Positions 10,500-22,100 of a stretch of DNA of 64,000 nucleotides are shown in pieces (the stretch's first letter is position 1; the number at the start of each line of letters is the position of its first letter). Under the pieces are notes generated by a model. That model saw only the letters and a list, made by a program, of their open reading frames with translations. It had not been told where the DNA came from and ran no database searches. Location: the NCBI GenBank assembly GCA_009193035.1, contig SWDT01000002.1, positions 1 to 64,000 of the forward strand, given 5' to 3'. This stretch comes from Halicephalobus mephisto. Taxonomy: Eukaryota; Nematoda; Chromadorea; Rhabditida; Panagrolaimidae. Both the position numbers and the translations under genes were made by a program.

Positions 10500-11440
10500 T
10501 TAGTTTTTAAAAACTGTAATTAGGAATTTTGAATAATAAAAGTATTGAAATTAAAAAATTGTTAATTAAGATTATTTGGATGAAAAATATAAAAAATTTT
10601 AGAATTTTCTAGATGTCTCTGAAATTTGGAATTATTAAAGTTTTAAATTTCGGTTGGAAATTACAGAAATTTATGTTGACACGACTTTTGGAAATTCTGT
10701 AAGAAAGGTTTCTGTACTTCAGTGATGTGAAAATCCGGTGTTTTTGGGACTTTCGGAGACATGTAAAAGTAAAATTCAGTTTTCTATCTTTCCCAGAAAG
10801 TCTGAAACTCCTGGACATCCTGTAGCAGAGATTTTTATCACTAAACAGGAATCAGAATTTTGTAAGCCTTGAATTTCCATTTTTTTGGTCCTGAGTGAAT
10901 GATTCTACAAATTTCCGTCAAAACAACTTTCCAGAAATTTTGTAAGTATGATTTTCGTTTTTTTTAAAATATAAACACGCCCATAAAGGTAGCTTATTTC
11001 GTCAAAATTGCTCGTCCTTTTGAATTACTTTAATTTTTTACGATATATAATTCTCGAAAATATTTCCCATTGATTATTTATTTAAAATAAATACTTTTTT
11101 ATTTCATATATTGGAATCTTGAAGGAAGTTGCAATAATAAATAACATTTCTGATCGCCGTTGTTTTTTATTTTGATTAAAATGCTGCGAAGAAAACTAAA
11201 AGTTTCCGGAAAGTTGTGGAAAGTTTCGGAATTTTATAAAAAATTTTAAATTCTATAAAAATTCTGAAAATTCTATAAAAAACTTTGTTAATTAAAGAAT
11301 TTTGAATATTTTAAATTTTTCTAAATTCTAAAATTTTCATGTTTGAAAAAATCGAAATTTAATTTTTAAATAATTTTTATCGAATTTTAAAATTTTTAAC
11401 TTTTTTTCATTATTGAATAATTTTGAAAATTTAAATTATT
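10500..11440. other. AT-rich intergenic, 5' flank of right GT14 gene
   Basis: No gene or named element seen. Positions 11290-11440 are A/T-block sequence leading into the TTTCAG just before the right GT14 start. Confidence 0.4.
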
Positions 11441-11445
11441 TCAGA

Positions 11446-13566
11446 ATGAGGTGTCGACTAAAATGGAAATTATTTTTTTATCTTGTTTTCGGAACAGGTC
11501 TCATCGTCTTCGAGATCGGGATCACAAATCTGAAATCCACTTTGTGAGTTTTAATGAATTTTTTTAAAATAAACAAAACCGCTTGTTTTCGACGAATTTC
11601 TTGAATTACAGTTTTTGGATAAGGTTACAGAATTTCAAATAAGATGTTGCAATTCCAAAAACTGAATTCGTTCCAAATTTTTTGACTAAATTGAGTTCAA
11701 TTTTCAATTTAAACTAGAAATTTGCACAAAAACACTTTTCCGGATTTTGCAGCAAATATTTTCTTATTTTTTATAAAAATGTGATGTTTAGTGTGGAAGT
11801 GACTTCGAAAAGTGTGGTGGTTTTGAAGGATGTGGAAGCGCTGAAGAAACGAGTGGATGCGATGTTCGACGGGATTCCCACCTTCGATTCCGTCGACTGC
11901 GACGTCGTTATCAGAGCTGAAGACGAGGAACAAGTCCAAAAGGCGAAGAACTGGACCTTGCCGGAAGAGGTGCGGGATGTCTGGAGAACCATCGAGAAGT
12001 CCACTGACCAGTGCAAGGCTCTGAAGTCCGTTTACGTGTTCCCGGAAGAGCCCTTCACCCAGGAAGAAGCCGACTTCCCTCTGGCCTACGGCGCTGTGGT
12101 GCACAAGGAGATAGCACAGGTTGTGTACATGGTGTCGGCCATCTACCAGCCCCAGAACGTCTTCGTGATCGTCGTCGACGGGGATTCGCCCGAGGAGTAC
12201 AAGAGGAGACTGAATATCCTCGGGGACTGCTTCAAGAACATCCACGTGCTTGTGAGTCCTCCATTGGCGTGTCTAATCGAAGCGTGGATTGCAGCACACT
12301 ACGAAGATCAACTGGTGTGGGTACGGGATCGTGAGGGGAATCACAGGGGCTGTGAAGTACCTCTCGCAGATGAACCACCCTTGGAAGTACTTCCAGTACC
12401 TCAGTGGAGTCGACCTACCCCTCAAGACCAACCTAGAGATGGTCAGGATATTCAAGCAGCTCGACGGAGCCTTCATCAGCGAAATCACTGAATTTCCGAA
12501 AAAGAGATTAAAAAATCTTGTAAGTTTTCCTTCATTTTGTTTATAAATAACTTCATCACAAATATTCTCCTAATATGACATTAATATGAATCTCTTAAAA
12601 AGTATATTAAAACTCAAAAATCTTTATTTTTTATATTAAAAATTACTTTTTTATAAAATTGAAGAAACATCGTTAACCACTGTAAAAAATGCATCTGATT
12701 ATAAAGAACATTTATTTTAATTGAATGACTAAAAATAAATAGCTAATACTTTTAAGATTAGTGATATAAAGCTCAATAACCAAGAAGAATTTTGTTTTAT
12801 AATATATTTTATAATTTTATTATTTCGAAAGAATACTTGGTAAACATAAATAATGGATTCTGAACAAGGATTTCGTGATATGTAGCTGCAATTTGTTTGG
12901 AAAAGTCGGAAGTTAATATTTTTTGTAACGCAATTTTTTCAGAAAGGAGAACCTCCAGTGAAGCTTTTCAAAGCTAGTTTGAGTGCCACCTTCTCCAGAG
13001 CATCTGCGGACTTCATGACCAACTCTACCATCGTGACAGAGTTACTAAACTTCTTGAAACATACCAACTGTCCTGACGAATCCATCTGGACGAGTATCGC
13101 TGGGAACCCTGATGTGCTTCCAATTCCCGGGGGATTCAACGCTACAGCTCTTCTTCCGTACAAAAGACTTAATGGTAAACTCGTCAGGACCGGGGGAGAG
13201 CTTCCTTTCAAACTCTACAAACTAGGACCTGACGAAACATTTCTACCAACCCAGTACTACATCTCCAGATACCAAGTGTGGGGAGGAAGCAAGAAGTGCA
13301 AGGGGAAGTTCGTGGCTGTCTCCTGTGTGTTCGGGATCGGAGATCTGCCGAACCTCGTGAGGAGAGGGGAACTGGTCCTCCATAAGCTGTATTGGACCTT
13401 CCAGCCGGCCACCTACTTCTGTCTCCTGAAGAACCACTGGAGGAGGGCTCTGGATCTGAAAAACCAGTCCAAGTTCAGCGCCAAGGCCTACTCCAAAATC
13501 GCCCAAGTCCAGTACCTCCACGGAGTACCCCCCGAGAAACTCATGTTCTACAGACCAGAATACTAG
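11446..13566 (+). CDS. GT14 core-2/I-branching-type N-acetylglucosaminyltransferase (right copy)
   Basis: Inverted partner of the left GT14 gene. Exons 11446-11543, 11792-12251, 12295-12519, 12943-13566; 468 aa. The first three exons have the same lengths as in the left copy (98, 460 and 225 nt). It begins MRCRLKWK, then a different signal-anchor helix (FFYLVFGTGLIVFEIGI), so type II Golgi topology is kept. Branch-domain motifs are the same: NWCGYGIVRG, LSGVDLPLKT, PDESIWTSI. Intron 2 (43 nt) is identical to the left copy, while introns 1 and 3 (248 and 423 nt) differ in length and content except for the last 80-90 nt of intron 3. The C-terminus stops right after FYRPEY, nine residues earlier than the left copy. 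The start is one base after a TTTCAG. Same predicted activity; substrate unknown. Confidence 0.92.
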
Positions 13567-13912
13567 TTTTCATTCTCTAATTCACACGATTGATGTTGCG
13601 GGTTCCTAATCTTTGTTCCTTAAGGGCTAGTTTCATAAAACTTACTTCAATGTACTATAAAATCAAAACAAATGTCAAGTGTAATTGGTATTAGGATTAT
13701 GGAATTCAAATGTTAGTTTTGTCAGTCTGAGTGGTTCGTGTGATGATGAAGTAGATGTCGTAGAAAAGTTTATTTAACAGACGCCTAAAGCACAATACAA
13801 AATCTGCATATTCAGTTTGCACAACAGTTCACTTCTTATTTTTGATAAATCATTAAATTCCTAAACTTTGCCGATAAATAACCGATATAATGGCGAAATC
13901 GACGACAACATA

Positions 13913-14319
13913 CACAAAAATAACCATAATGTATCGGTATATAAATAGATTCTAATGTATAGGTGTATTATTACATTCAATGTATCAGTGCATAAGTTGA
14001 CCCTAATGTACCAGTGTATTATATTCAACATATCGACACATGAAGTATGATATCGATGCATTGTATATAGTGTATGGATACATTAAAACGATTATAATGT
14101 ATCGATACATTATATTCAATGTATATATACACTAAGTTGATATTAGTGCATTATATACAATGTATAGATAGATTAAACTAGTTCTGATGTATCAGATACA
14201 CTGTATTCAACATACCGATATATTAATTATCATATTAGTGCATTGTATACAATGTACCGGTGCATTAAATATAATATATCTAGTACATTAGAGCTATTTT
14301 AATGTATATTCTTCGTGTG
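13913..14319. mobile_element. Palindrome-rich element B, complete copy
   Basis: Starts near CACAAAAATA and ends near TTCGTGTGA. The interior carries repeated palindromic words (ATGTATCGATACATT, GTATACAATGTA, CATTAGAGCT) at short regular spacing. No ORF of its own; open frames across it come from the repeat pattern. Confidence 0.7.
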
Positions 14320-14412
14320 AAGACTAAGAATGATTGCTAATGAGTACTTCGTGATTATATCCCTTAAAATCGATATCAATGATATTTATCTTCTTGAAGA
14401 CCGTAAACCAAG

Positions 14413-15778
14413 TTACATCCTAGCTTTCGGACATGACTTTTTTGTTTCCCAATAGAGGGAATCCATTCGTCGATCAAATTTCGACAAGGCAGATCCTGCT
14501 TCTTTTTGAATGGTTTTTCTGGCTTTGTTGAGGAACTCTTGGGCTTTGAAGGACTTAAATCCCGGATGGTACATAAAATGGTTGTAGACGACAGCGAAGG
14601 AGTAGTTCGATCGACACATTTCCCAACGCTAAAAAGCGATAGGATTAATTTTAAATTTTCTGAAATTTACGAGAACGGTGTTGTCCCTGATAGGGTAGAG
14701 GAAATCTTCATCGTGGAAAGGAATGGACAGCAACGAAACGAATTGAGGTTCCCAGTCGAAAGAGCGATATCTGGAAAATGCTTATTCCACTGATTTAGAA
14801 AAGTAATCTTACTTTTTGTAAAATTGAATGCCTTCTGTATTGTTTTCTAGCCAATTTTCCAACAACGAGATCTTGTGGGCACTGCCAAAAGAGGAATGGA
14901 ATTCTTTGGCATTACCGTTTTTTAAGAGAATTTTTAACTGATCCTTTGTAAGAAAATTACGTCCTACAGAATATTCATGAGCGACTTCAAAGATGCGGTA
15001 CACCAGGACTGTTTTGTGATTGTCTTTATTCTTATAGAAGTCGTCTGCGAGTGCTCGCATTTTAACTTCAAAAAGTTCGGAGAAGAAGTTGTCCATATCC
15101 GCCATCAGGATATACTTCGAGGTTGCAAAGGACCTAGCAGTGTTCCTCGCCAGATTAACTGGATAGGAAGTTATCTTCGAAATACTTAGATGACGTACTG
15201 TGGGGGATACTGAAGAGCAAGGAGAAAGATTTTGGCTCATGATGAACTCCAGGTTAGGGCAGTTGGCGGACTGACTTGGAACCAGGAAGTGAATGCTGAG
15301 ATAAGACCTGAATCTAGACCAGATGGGGAGTAGGTTCTGGAAGAAACAAGCAGTGGAATCTGAAGTCGCATTCTCAAGAACGACGGCGAAAGAAACGGCC
15401 GAGTTCCAGTTCTTCAACTGAAAGTAAAGCAATTACTAATGAATATCTCTACAGTAATTCCACCTGTTCAGCAATTCCTTCAGTAATCCTATCCTGACTT
15501 CCATGCAAAACTAATGTAATAACATCTTTGCTCTGGTTCTCTCTCTCAAGCACATTGCCGTAAATACAATACATTTTCCTCCATTCGCCAGAAATCAATC
15601 TTATATTCTTCTGAGAGATCCCTTTTAGGATGCTCTCGTGGTAACAAACATAACTAAGTGAAAACATTATGTAACAAATAGAGGCGAACATAAAGAACTG
15701 CTTTTTCATCAAGGAGATTCTCTGAATTCGCCTCAATGAAGACGAATAAAAGATAAATAAAAATTTAAATGGATACAT
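14413..15778 (-). CDS. GT49 (B4GAT1/LARGE-type) glycosyltransferase (left copy)
   Basis: Golgi glycosyltransferase of family GT49, whose members add glucuronic acid or GlcNAc to glycans. Minus-strand exons: 15778-15464, 15417-14813, 14770-14671, 14628-14413; 411 aa, all phases consistent; introns 46, 42 and 42 nt. N-terminal signal anchor at about residues 27-46 ([16 protein letters not shown]); a start at residue 24 (MKKQFFMF) is an alternative. GT49 motifs: [10 protein letters not shown] near 190, [11 protein letters not shown] near 211-221 (DxD metal site), [17 protein letters not shown] and [17 protein letters not shown] near the C-terminus. The third exon uses the acceptor TTTTCCAG ending at 14771; an earlier AG would break the frame. 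Partner copy at 23474-24856. The family resembles the nematode bgnt-1 group. Confidence 0.9.
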
Positions 15779-16560
15779 TTGATGTCAATGAATCAAAATA
15801 AAGCTGATCGGCAATAACTGGAAATTCTCATATTGAAGAAATTTCAATCTAAATCGGATTGAAAATTATGTAATTTAACTTTGAAACTTTTTAGACACGG
15901 AAAATAATGATTTCCAAATTTTGCAAAAATATTTAAAATAATTGAATCCGCAAAATTTGAAATCAGAATTGGAAGTTAATTTTCGAAATTAAAATTTACT
16001 GATATTCAAAATTGAACACAATTCTGAAAACGCGAAATTATTTTTTGTCTTCAAAAAAGACTAAAATTTTTATTTATAAAAACAAACAAAAGCCATATTG
16101 ACCATTATCCGGTGATTTTTAAAATGACCCTATTGCAAGCTGAAAAAGCAAAAAAGGTCCAAATTCTGGAAAGAAGCAGCTGAATAAAATTCAAAAAATT
16201 CTTTGATTTTTTCAGTTACATCTAACTTTAAAAAATATTTTAATAAAAAACTATAAATTTCGGGTTTTTAGAAAAAAAAATATTCAATACTTTATTTCAA
16301 TAAATGAAAAATAACATCTGAAATCTAAATGTGGGAGTTTTTTTGGAAATAATTCTATAAAATTTTTAATTTTTATTTTTATTTTATTAAAGAAAAAATT
16401 CGTGTTTCTGGAAGTTAGTAAAAATTTTTGAAACTTCCGAATATTAATTGAAAATTTAAGGAAGTTTTTACTGAATTCTGGAAAATTAAAGACATACAAG
16501 AAGATAAGAGAGTAGGAGAAACGGATTCTGGATTTCCACAGTAGAACTAATGTATGATTA
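15779..16560. other. AT-rich intergenic, left part of the GT49 spacer
   Basis: No gene recognised. AAGCAGCTGAATAAA at about 16175 marks a dispersed repeat shared with 7435 and 19570. Confidence 0.4.
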
Positions 16561-16569
16561 TATTAAGTT

Positions 16570-16720
16570 CACACAAAAAAACGTAACTTTTGACTTCTTA
16601 ACAATTGCGAAATGTAACAAAAATGTGACACAATCGTCACATTTTTCATGAATATTTAAAATTTATAACGAAATAGTGATGATTTGGATTTATTACTGAA
16701 CCAAAGTTACGCTTTTTTGT
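16570..16720. mobile_element. MITE family A, full copy
   Basis: About 151 bp, with inverted ends CACACAAAAAAACGTAACTT and its near-complement CCAAAGTTACGCTTTTTTGT. An inner hairpin (AATGTGACACAATCGTCACATT) marks the centre. Same family as the five copies at 49.98-51.37 kb. Confidence 0.85.
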
Positions 16721-16900
16721 ATACTGCTATCGGTAGATTGTATATGGTATATAGATACATTAGAACGGCTCTGACGTATCAAATGTATTATATTTAATGT
16801 ATGGTTATATTAAGTTCACACAAAAAGCGTAACTTTTGGCTTCTTAACAATTTCGAAATATAACCAAAATGTGGCACGATCGTCTTCATGAGTTATTCAA
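16721..16900. mobile_element. Fragment of element B followed by truncated MITE A
   Basis: 16721-16815 contains element-B words (TAGATACATTAGAACGGCTC). From 16817 the start of a second MITE A copy is readable (CACACAAAAAGCGTAACTTT) but is lost after about 16890. Confidence 0.65.
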
Positions 16901-17039
16901 CAAGTAGTTAATTCAAGCAGTTCCAACACGCTTTAAAACAACATATATATTTAAAATGTTTCTTAAGACTGTTTGATGCAGTGGAAGTGATTTGTGAAAA
17001 GTCTTGATATGAAACAAAAATAGATTACAACAATTTGTT

Positions 17040-17865
17040 AAATCTTACAGCGGTTCTATAATGCTGCAGTTCTGTTAGAAGGAGATTCAGTGCTTTTGTT
17101 TGAATTAGTACCTGTAATTCTGAATTTGGATAAACAATTAGAAGATATCGTAAGTTCTGGAATATGCACATTTTCTAGAAAACAAGTGAAAATCAACTTC
17201 AATTTTAGGAAAAATATTGCTATACTTAAATTTTATATATAAAAATATATTATTCTTTTTGGACAGTTTCAACATGATCTAAGAGAATTGATAGAGAATC
17301 TTCAAAAAAAAGTTAAATCATTACTTGAAGAAAATAATTAATGTGAATTTTACTATATTTGAGTCTGTGTTTGTTGTGTTCGTTGGTGGATCTAGATACT
17401 AGAGATATTTTGCCTGAAGATATCAAACAAGCTGGTATGAACAAATTAAAAGCTCAGATACGTGTTATTTATTAGCATTAATCATTTCATACGATTTTAA
17501 ATATCTCATAATCGATGATTGAACGTACCGAACTATGTTTTAAAAAATCATAATTTTTTCTGCATTTAGAAGTGTTTTGTCTTTGCTTGAATAGGTTTTC
17601 TGAATTTGAGGTTCATTTTGTCAAAGATGTTAACAATATTGATTTCCCGACTTTTATGAAATATTTGGAGAATACAAATTTAAACGTACACAACGTTGCG
17701 TTGTAATTTCTTGAATGTCCACCTACTTTGGCAAGATCAGAACGAGTTTTTGCAATAGCATCATGGTGGACAGAGCATAGGCGGAATGGAACTGAAGAAG
17801 TAGCTTTAAACGCACAAATTATCGTCTATTATAATCAGCACCTTTTGTAGTTTATAAAGAATTTG
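17040..17865 (+). pseudogene. hAT-type transposase relic (C-terminal part)
   Basis: The best piece is at about 17690-17830: PPTLARSERVFAIASWW, matching the hAT dimerisation-domain pattern in which Ser-Glu-Arg-Val-Phe follows a Pro/Ala-rich stretch. Upstream, FYNAAVLLEGDSVLLFEL (about 17055) and FQHDLRELIENLQKK (about 17270) are compatible with the hAT core. Multiple stops and frame changes lie between pieces. No inverted ends were identified. No catalytic residue can be assigned with certainty. Confidence 0.55.
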
Positions 17866-18189
17866 TTATATCATTGTACTCCGTTAGAGTGATGTTTCAT
17901 TCTGTTAAAAGCAATCAAGCAGAACCTTAGATTCCGAAGAAAGATGCTTTATTCACGAAACATTTAACATATGATAAACTATAAGGAGTTGATTGTATTG
18001 TTTTACTCGTTATGTTTCAGTATTTTGTGATTAGTGTCATGGAACTTTTTGTATATTTACATTTACGAGTGAATCCTATTCTTAGTTATAACATAGCATA
18101 TACAATTGTTCTTTGAGTAAAGTACAAAAACAATTTATAACTGTAAAACAAAGTAGTAATTTCTGTTATAGTGGTTTTACTATAAGATA

Positions 18190-18380
18190 CTTTTATATTT
18201 CGGCAGCTAGAAGCCTGGCCTGCAAGCTGCTTGTAGGCTAAAGAAGCGAAGCCCTCTGGATATCTCTCATTAGAGGCCCGGTCGACCAAAAACAAGCTAG
18301 ATGATAAGAAGAATCCCAAGGTCCTAGGAACGGAAAGCTCTCACCGACGGATGAGTCGGATCAAAGGTACAAGGAGTTTA
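18190..18380. other. GC-richer unique segment, unknown
   Basis: Higher GC than the surroundings. It contains a small perfect-stem hairpin (CCGAC-GGATGA-GTCGG, about 18339-18354) and CTGCAAGCTGCTTGTAGGC-like self-complementary text near 18220. No ORF or RNA family recognised. Confidence 0.3.
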
Positions 18381-18941
18381 ACTTTAGTATTGTTTGTGAA
18401 CTTTGAATGTGCGATATGGGAATAAATAGAAATACTCTTATATTTTTCTTCTAAATTCTAGATTTTGCAGAGAAATATGCTATATCAAAAAAGTAATGAC
18501 AATTTCAGGAAACTATGCTTTTGGTCGATTAATGGATGAGATTCCCTCAATAAAATGGAGAGCAAAAACCCTTTAATATAAATTTTTCTTTTATTAAATC
18601 AAAAAATGCACTCGATCAACCAAATCTAAACCTTGTTATTGTTCATTTGAATCAAATCTAAAGCAAATATTAATAGAGCAAGAGCTAAAAATGGAACGCG
18701 ATTTGGATCGCACGTTGAACTCAGAACCGGGCAAACAAGCTTTAAAATGGTGTTGTTACAAAAATCAGAAATAAACATTGTTTGTAAATTGCTCCAAAAC
18801 GAATTTCTGTAACCTTTTGTGACCTTCTAGAATTCTTAGTTTCAGAATTAGAATCCAAATCATTCCACTGGATTCCGAATGTTTCTAGGAACTTAGAATT
18901 CTAATTGATGAATAAAAAGAAATTCAAGATGGACGTTGCTA

Positions 18942-19100
18942 TTAACACGTTGACGACAATACGAGTCATTTCTGGGTCGTAAGTCTGTGGCACGTTGGAA
19001 CAATACAACCCAGAAATAAGTCGTAAGAAACGAACGCCAAAAAAACGGCTGGTCCCAATCGGCCGCCAACCAAAAACACGCTCAGTCGTTAACGTGTTAA
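18942..19100. mobile_element. TTAA-flanked MITE, piggyBac type
   Basis: 159 bp including TTAA at each end (18942-18945 and 19097-19100). Terminal inverted repeats are CACGTTGACGAC and the complement of GTCGTTAACGTG (11 of 12 match). The TTAA duplication with this short size is typical of piggyBac-derived MITEs. GC-rich inside, no ORF. Confidence 0.75.
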
Positions 19101-22100
19101 AGTATCTTGACATAAATCCCCAGAATGTTTTACGTTGAGCTGAAATCAGTAGAACTTTATTTGCTTTCATGAAGTTTCAAGTGCAATCGATAGATGGAAA
19201 GAATCGCATAACTTTGGACGATGGTGTTCAAACCTATCCAAATGTATTCAAAAAGCTTAGTAAAAGTGAATGTTTTTATTCCTTTTAGCATTACAGACCT
19301 GTTTTCCATGTATTTGTTTATTAAAAAAGTTCTCCATATAATGATCAAGTTTTAACACACTAAAGGTACCAATTAAGCAAGACATTATTCTTTTTCAAAC
19401 CACATGTAACGTTGAAAACATGAAATTTCACTTTGTTGTATCTTCTAAAAGATGAATAAAATACTTCCAGATTTCAATAACTGAAAATCACGTAGAGCAT
19501 TTCACCAGACATTTTGATAATAAACTCTTTGTAAGCTGAAAAAACAGATAAAAGTAACATTTTTGGAAACAAACAGCTGAATAAACGTTCATATGACTCT
19601 TCAACCATTTGAACCCTAAATGAAAAAATTGCATAAAAAATACTTACTGTAAACTAAATATAAGCAGGAAATTCATATATTTCATAATTCAGCCGAATTA
19701 TTTGCAACCAACATTTGAAGCAAAAATTCAGAATGTTTTTAAAAGGTTTGAGAAGTTTACATGCAAGTAATTTCGTAAAAATATGTATTTAAATTTTCAA
19801 AGCAGACCGATATCGTAAATATGTGATTGTCGAGTCGCAAACAGAGCTGTCGATTTTCGAACTTGTGAATCGAACTTGAAACCGATTTCGAAATCATTCG
19901 AATTTAAAAAATCGAAAAACTTCGAATTTAAAAAATCGAAAAAACTTTGAATTTAAAAAATCGAAAAAGTTCGAATTCGAAAAATCGACAGCTCTAGTTT
20001 CAAATCATGTGAATGAATTTTACGACTAGTTCAATTATCTTAAAATCAAGGACATCGAAATACTATTATATCCCATCACAACCGGGTTATCTCTTTGAAC
20101 TAGGAATGAATCGCATTAGTTCTACTATGGAAATCCAGAATCCATTACTCCTACTATCTCATTTTCTTGTATGCCTTTGATCCATCTACCATAAAATAAC
20201 CTTTTTCATTATGAGAAACAAAAATAAAAACTGTTCAGTGAAGCTATCTCTTAAGCCAACAATTTCCTGAATATAATCGCGTCCATCTATTTGATCCCAT
20301 AATTCAACAGCTTCTATCTGTATCCTAACAACTTTACTAACTCTAACAATTGTACCAAAAAAATCAACCTGTTTGATATTCTGGAATTAACAATATCAAA
20401 ATAGCTCGAAGTTTTTGATTTCAATATTGTGCTATTTATATGAGTTTCGTTGACTTTCCGATTTTTCAAGAACTTTTATCATTGTTTTCTATGCTACAGT
20501 GCTACTTTCGTACATTTGTAGTGATTTTTCATCAAACTTTTTGTCAAAAATCTTCTTGAATATTTTCGAGGATTATATACTCCTATCATCTTCAATGTAT
20601 TAATAAAACTTTATCTCATATATTGATTTTCCAATGATGTACATAATAAATTCAAATAGACTACACGATTTTTCGAACAACAAACAGCGAATTTCCCCTC
20701 TCTGTTCCCCTACATTTGATTTTTTCCAACACTCAGTAAATATTTGGAAAAATCAAAGTCTATTACGTTGTTAACAAAGGAATGTCGAATGTCATGATAC
20801 CCAACTTTCTTCATTTTATTGTAAATATGATATAATATAAAAATAATATGCTATAGTATATGTAACCAATTCTTGAAACTTACTATAGTTCTTTATTTTA
20901 TTTAATTTTCATTTATTTTTAATTACATCATTTTACAAACGACAAAGTTGAGACATAAAGCATGGTTTTTGAGTAATTTTTTTCCATATATTAAGATTCA
21001 AGCGCTACATAAAAGATAATATAGAAAACATTTAGTCAAATATTAGATAACTATTATGCTATTTAACATTTAGTCAGAAGATTTCCTGACAGATGATAGC
21101 TGTGAGAATTATCCAATCAGTTTCTATTAACAACAAAGTTCCGAAAATCATGATGGAAGTTAATCCTCATATAACGGTGAACAAAATTGCGAAAGAATGA
21201 AAAGTTGACTATTAAATTATCATCGAGTACTCGGATGAAACAGAAAAAACAAGACAATTAAGTAAATGGATTCCATGAATTATCAAATCAAAGTGAGCAT
21301 TTCCGTGTTCTACGAATCATGATATAAAATTTGAACATACTGTTGTACAAAGCTTTCTTGTGCTTACCATACTCGTCTAGTGTTGTATTAACTGATTATT
21401 TTTTCAAGAATTTCAGCAATCTGTTGCTTGAGATAAATTTTCGGAAATTGGAAACTGCAAAAAACACTCCGAAAAAGTATTAACCCCAAAAATCCACATT
21501 TCTATAATATTGTGATTAGTAAATTAATTTATCCCTGATAGAGGCGCATTGACTCAGATAGCTTTTATTTAGATTCAAAATCTTTTTTCTTAGCTGAGTT
21601 ATAATCATTTAAAGTTTACGGTCAAAATCCAACATTACTTTTCTGACAACTTAATATAAAAGTTTCTAGAACTTTCCAGAATCCAATATAAACTTCTGAA
21701 ACTAACAAGACAGTTGATTATAATTGAATTTCTCTAATTCTGTTCTTTGGATGAAATTCCAGAATGTTATCTAAATTTCTGTAATTTTTACAACCTATAA
21801 ATAGTGTTTAAAGCTTAATTGAAATAAGTGGAATTCTGCATATCTTGGTTTTTATTGAAATACTTTAAAAATTTATTTTGAGAATTTTTACGACTTCTTT
21901 GACGAAATTATTCAACTGCATTTGGTATGAAATATCTAGAAAAAAACAATTAAATCCGTAATTTTGAATCTGAAGTCAGAATTTGAGGCTGATTTCTGAA
22001 TTGAATATATATGAAAATGTGCATTTTAATTTCAGAAATTCATAAAATAAAATTCAGTTGATTTAAATGTTTCTGAATTATAACTATTCGAGATCCTCCA

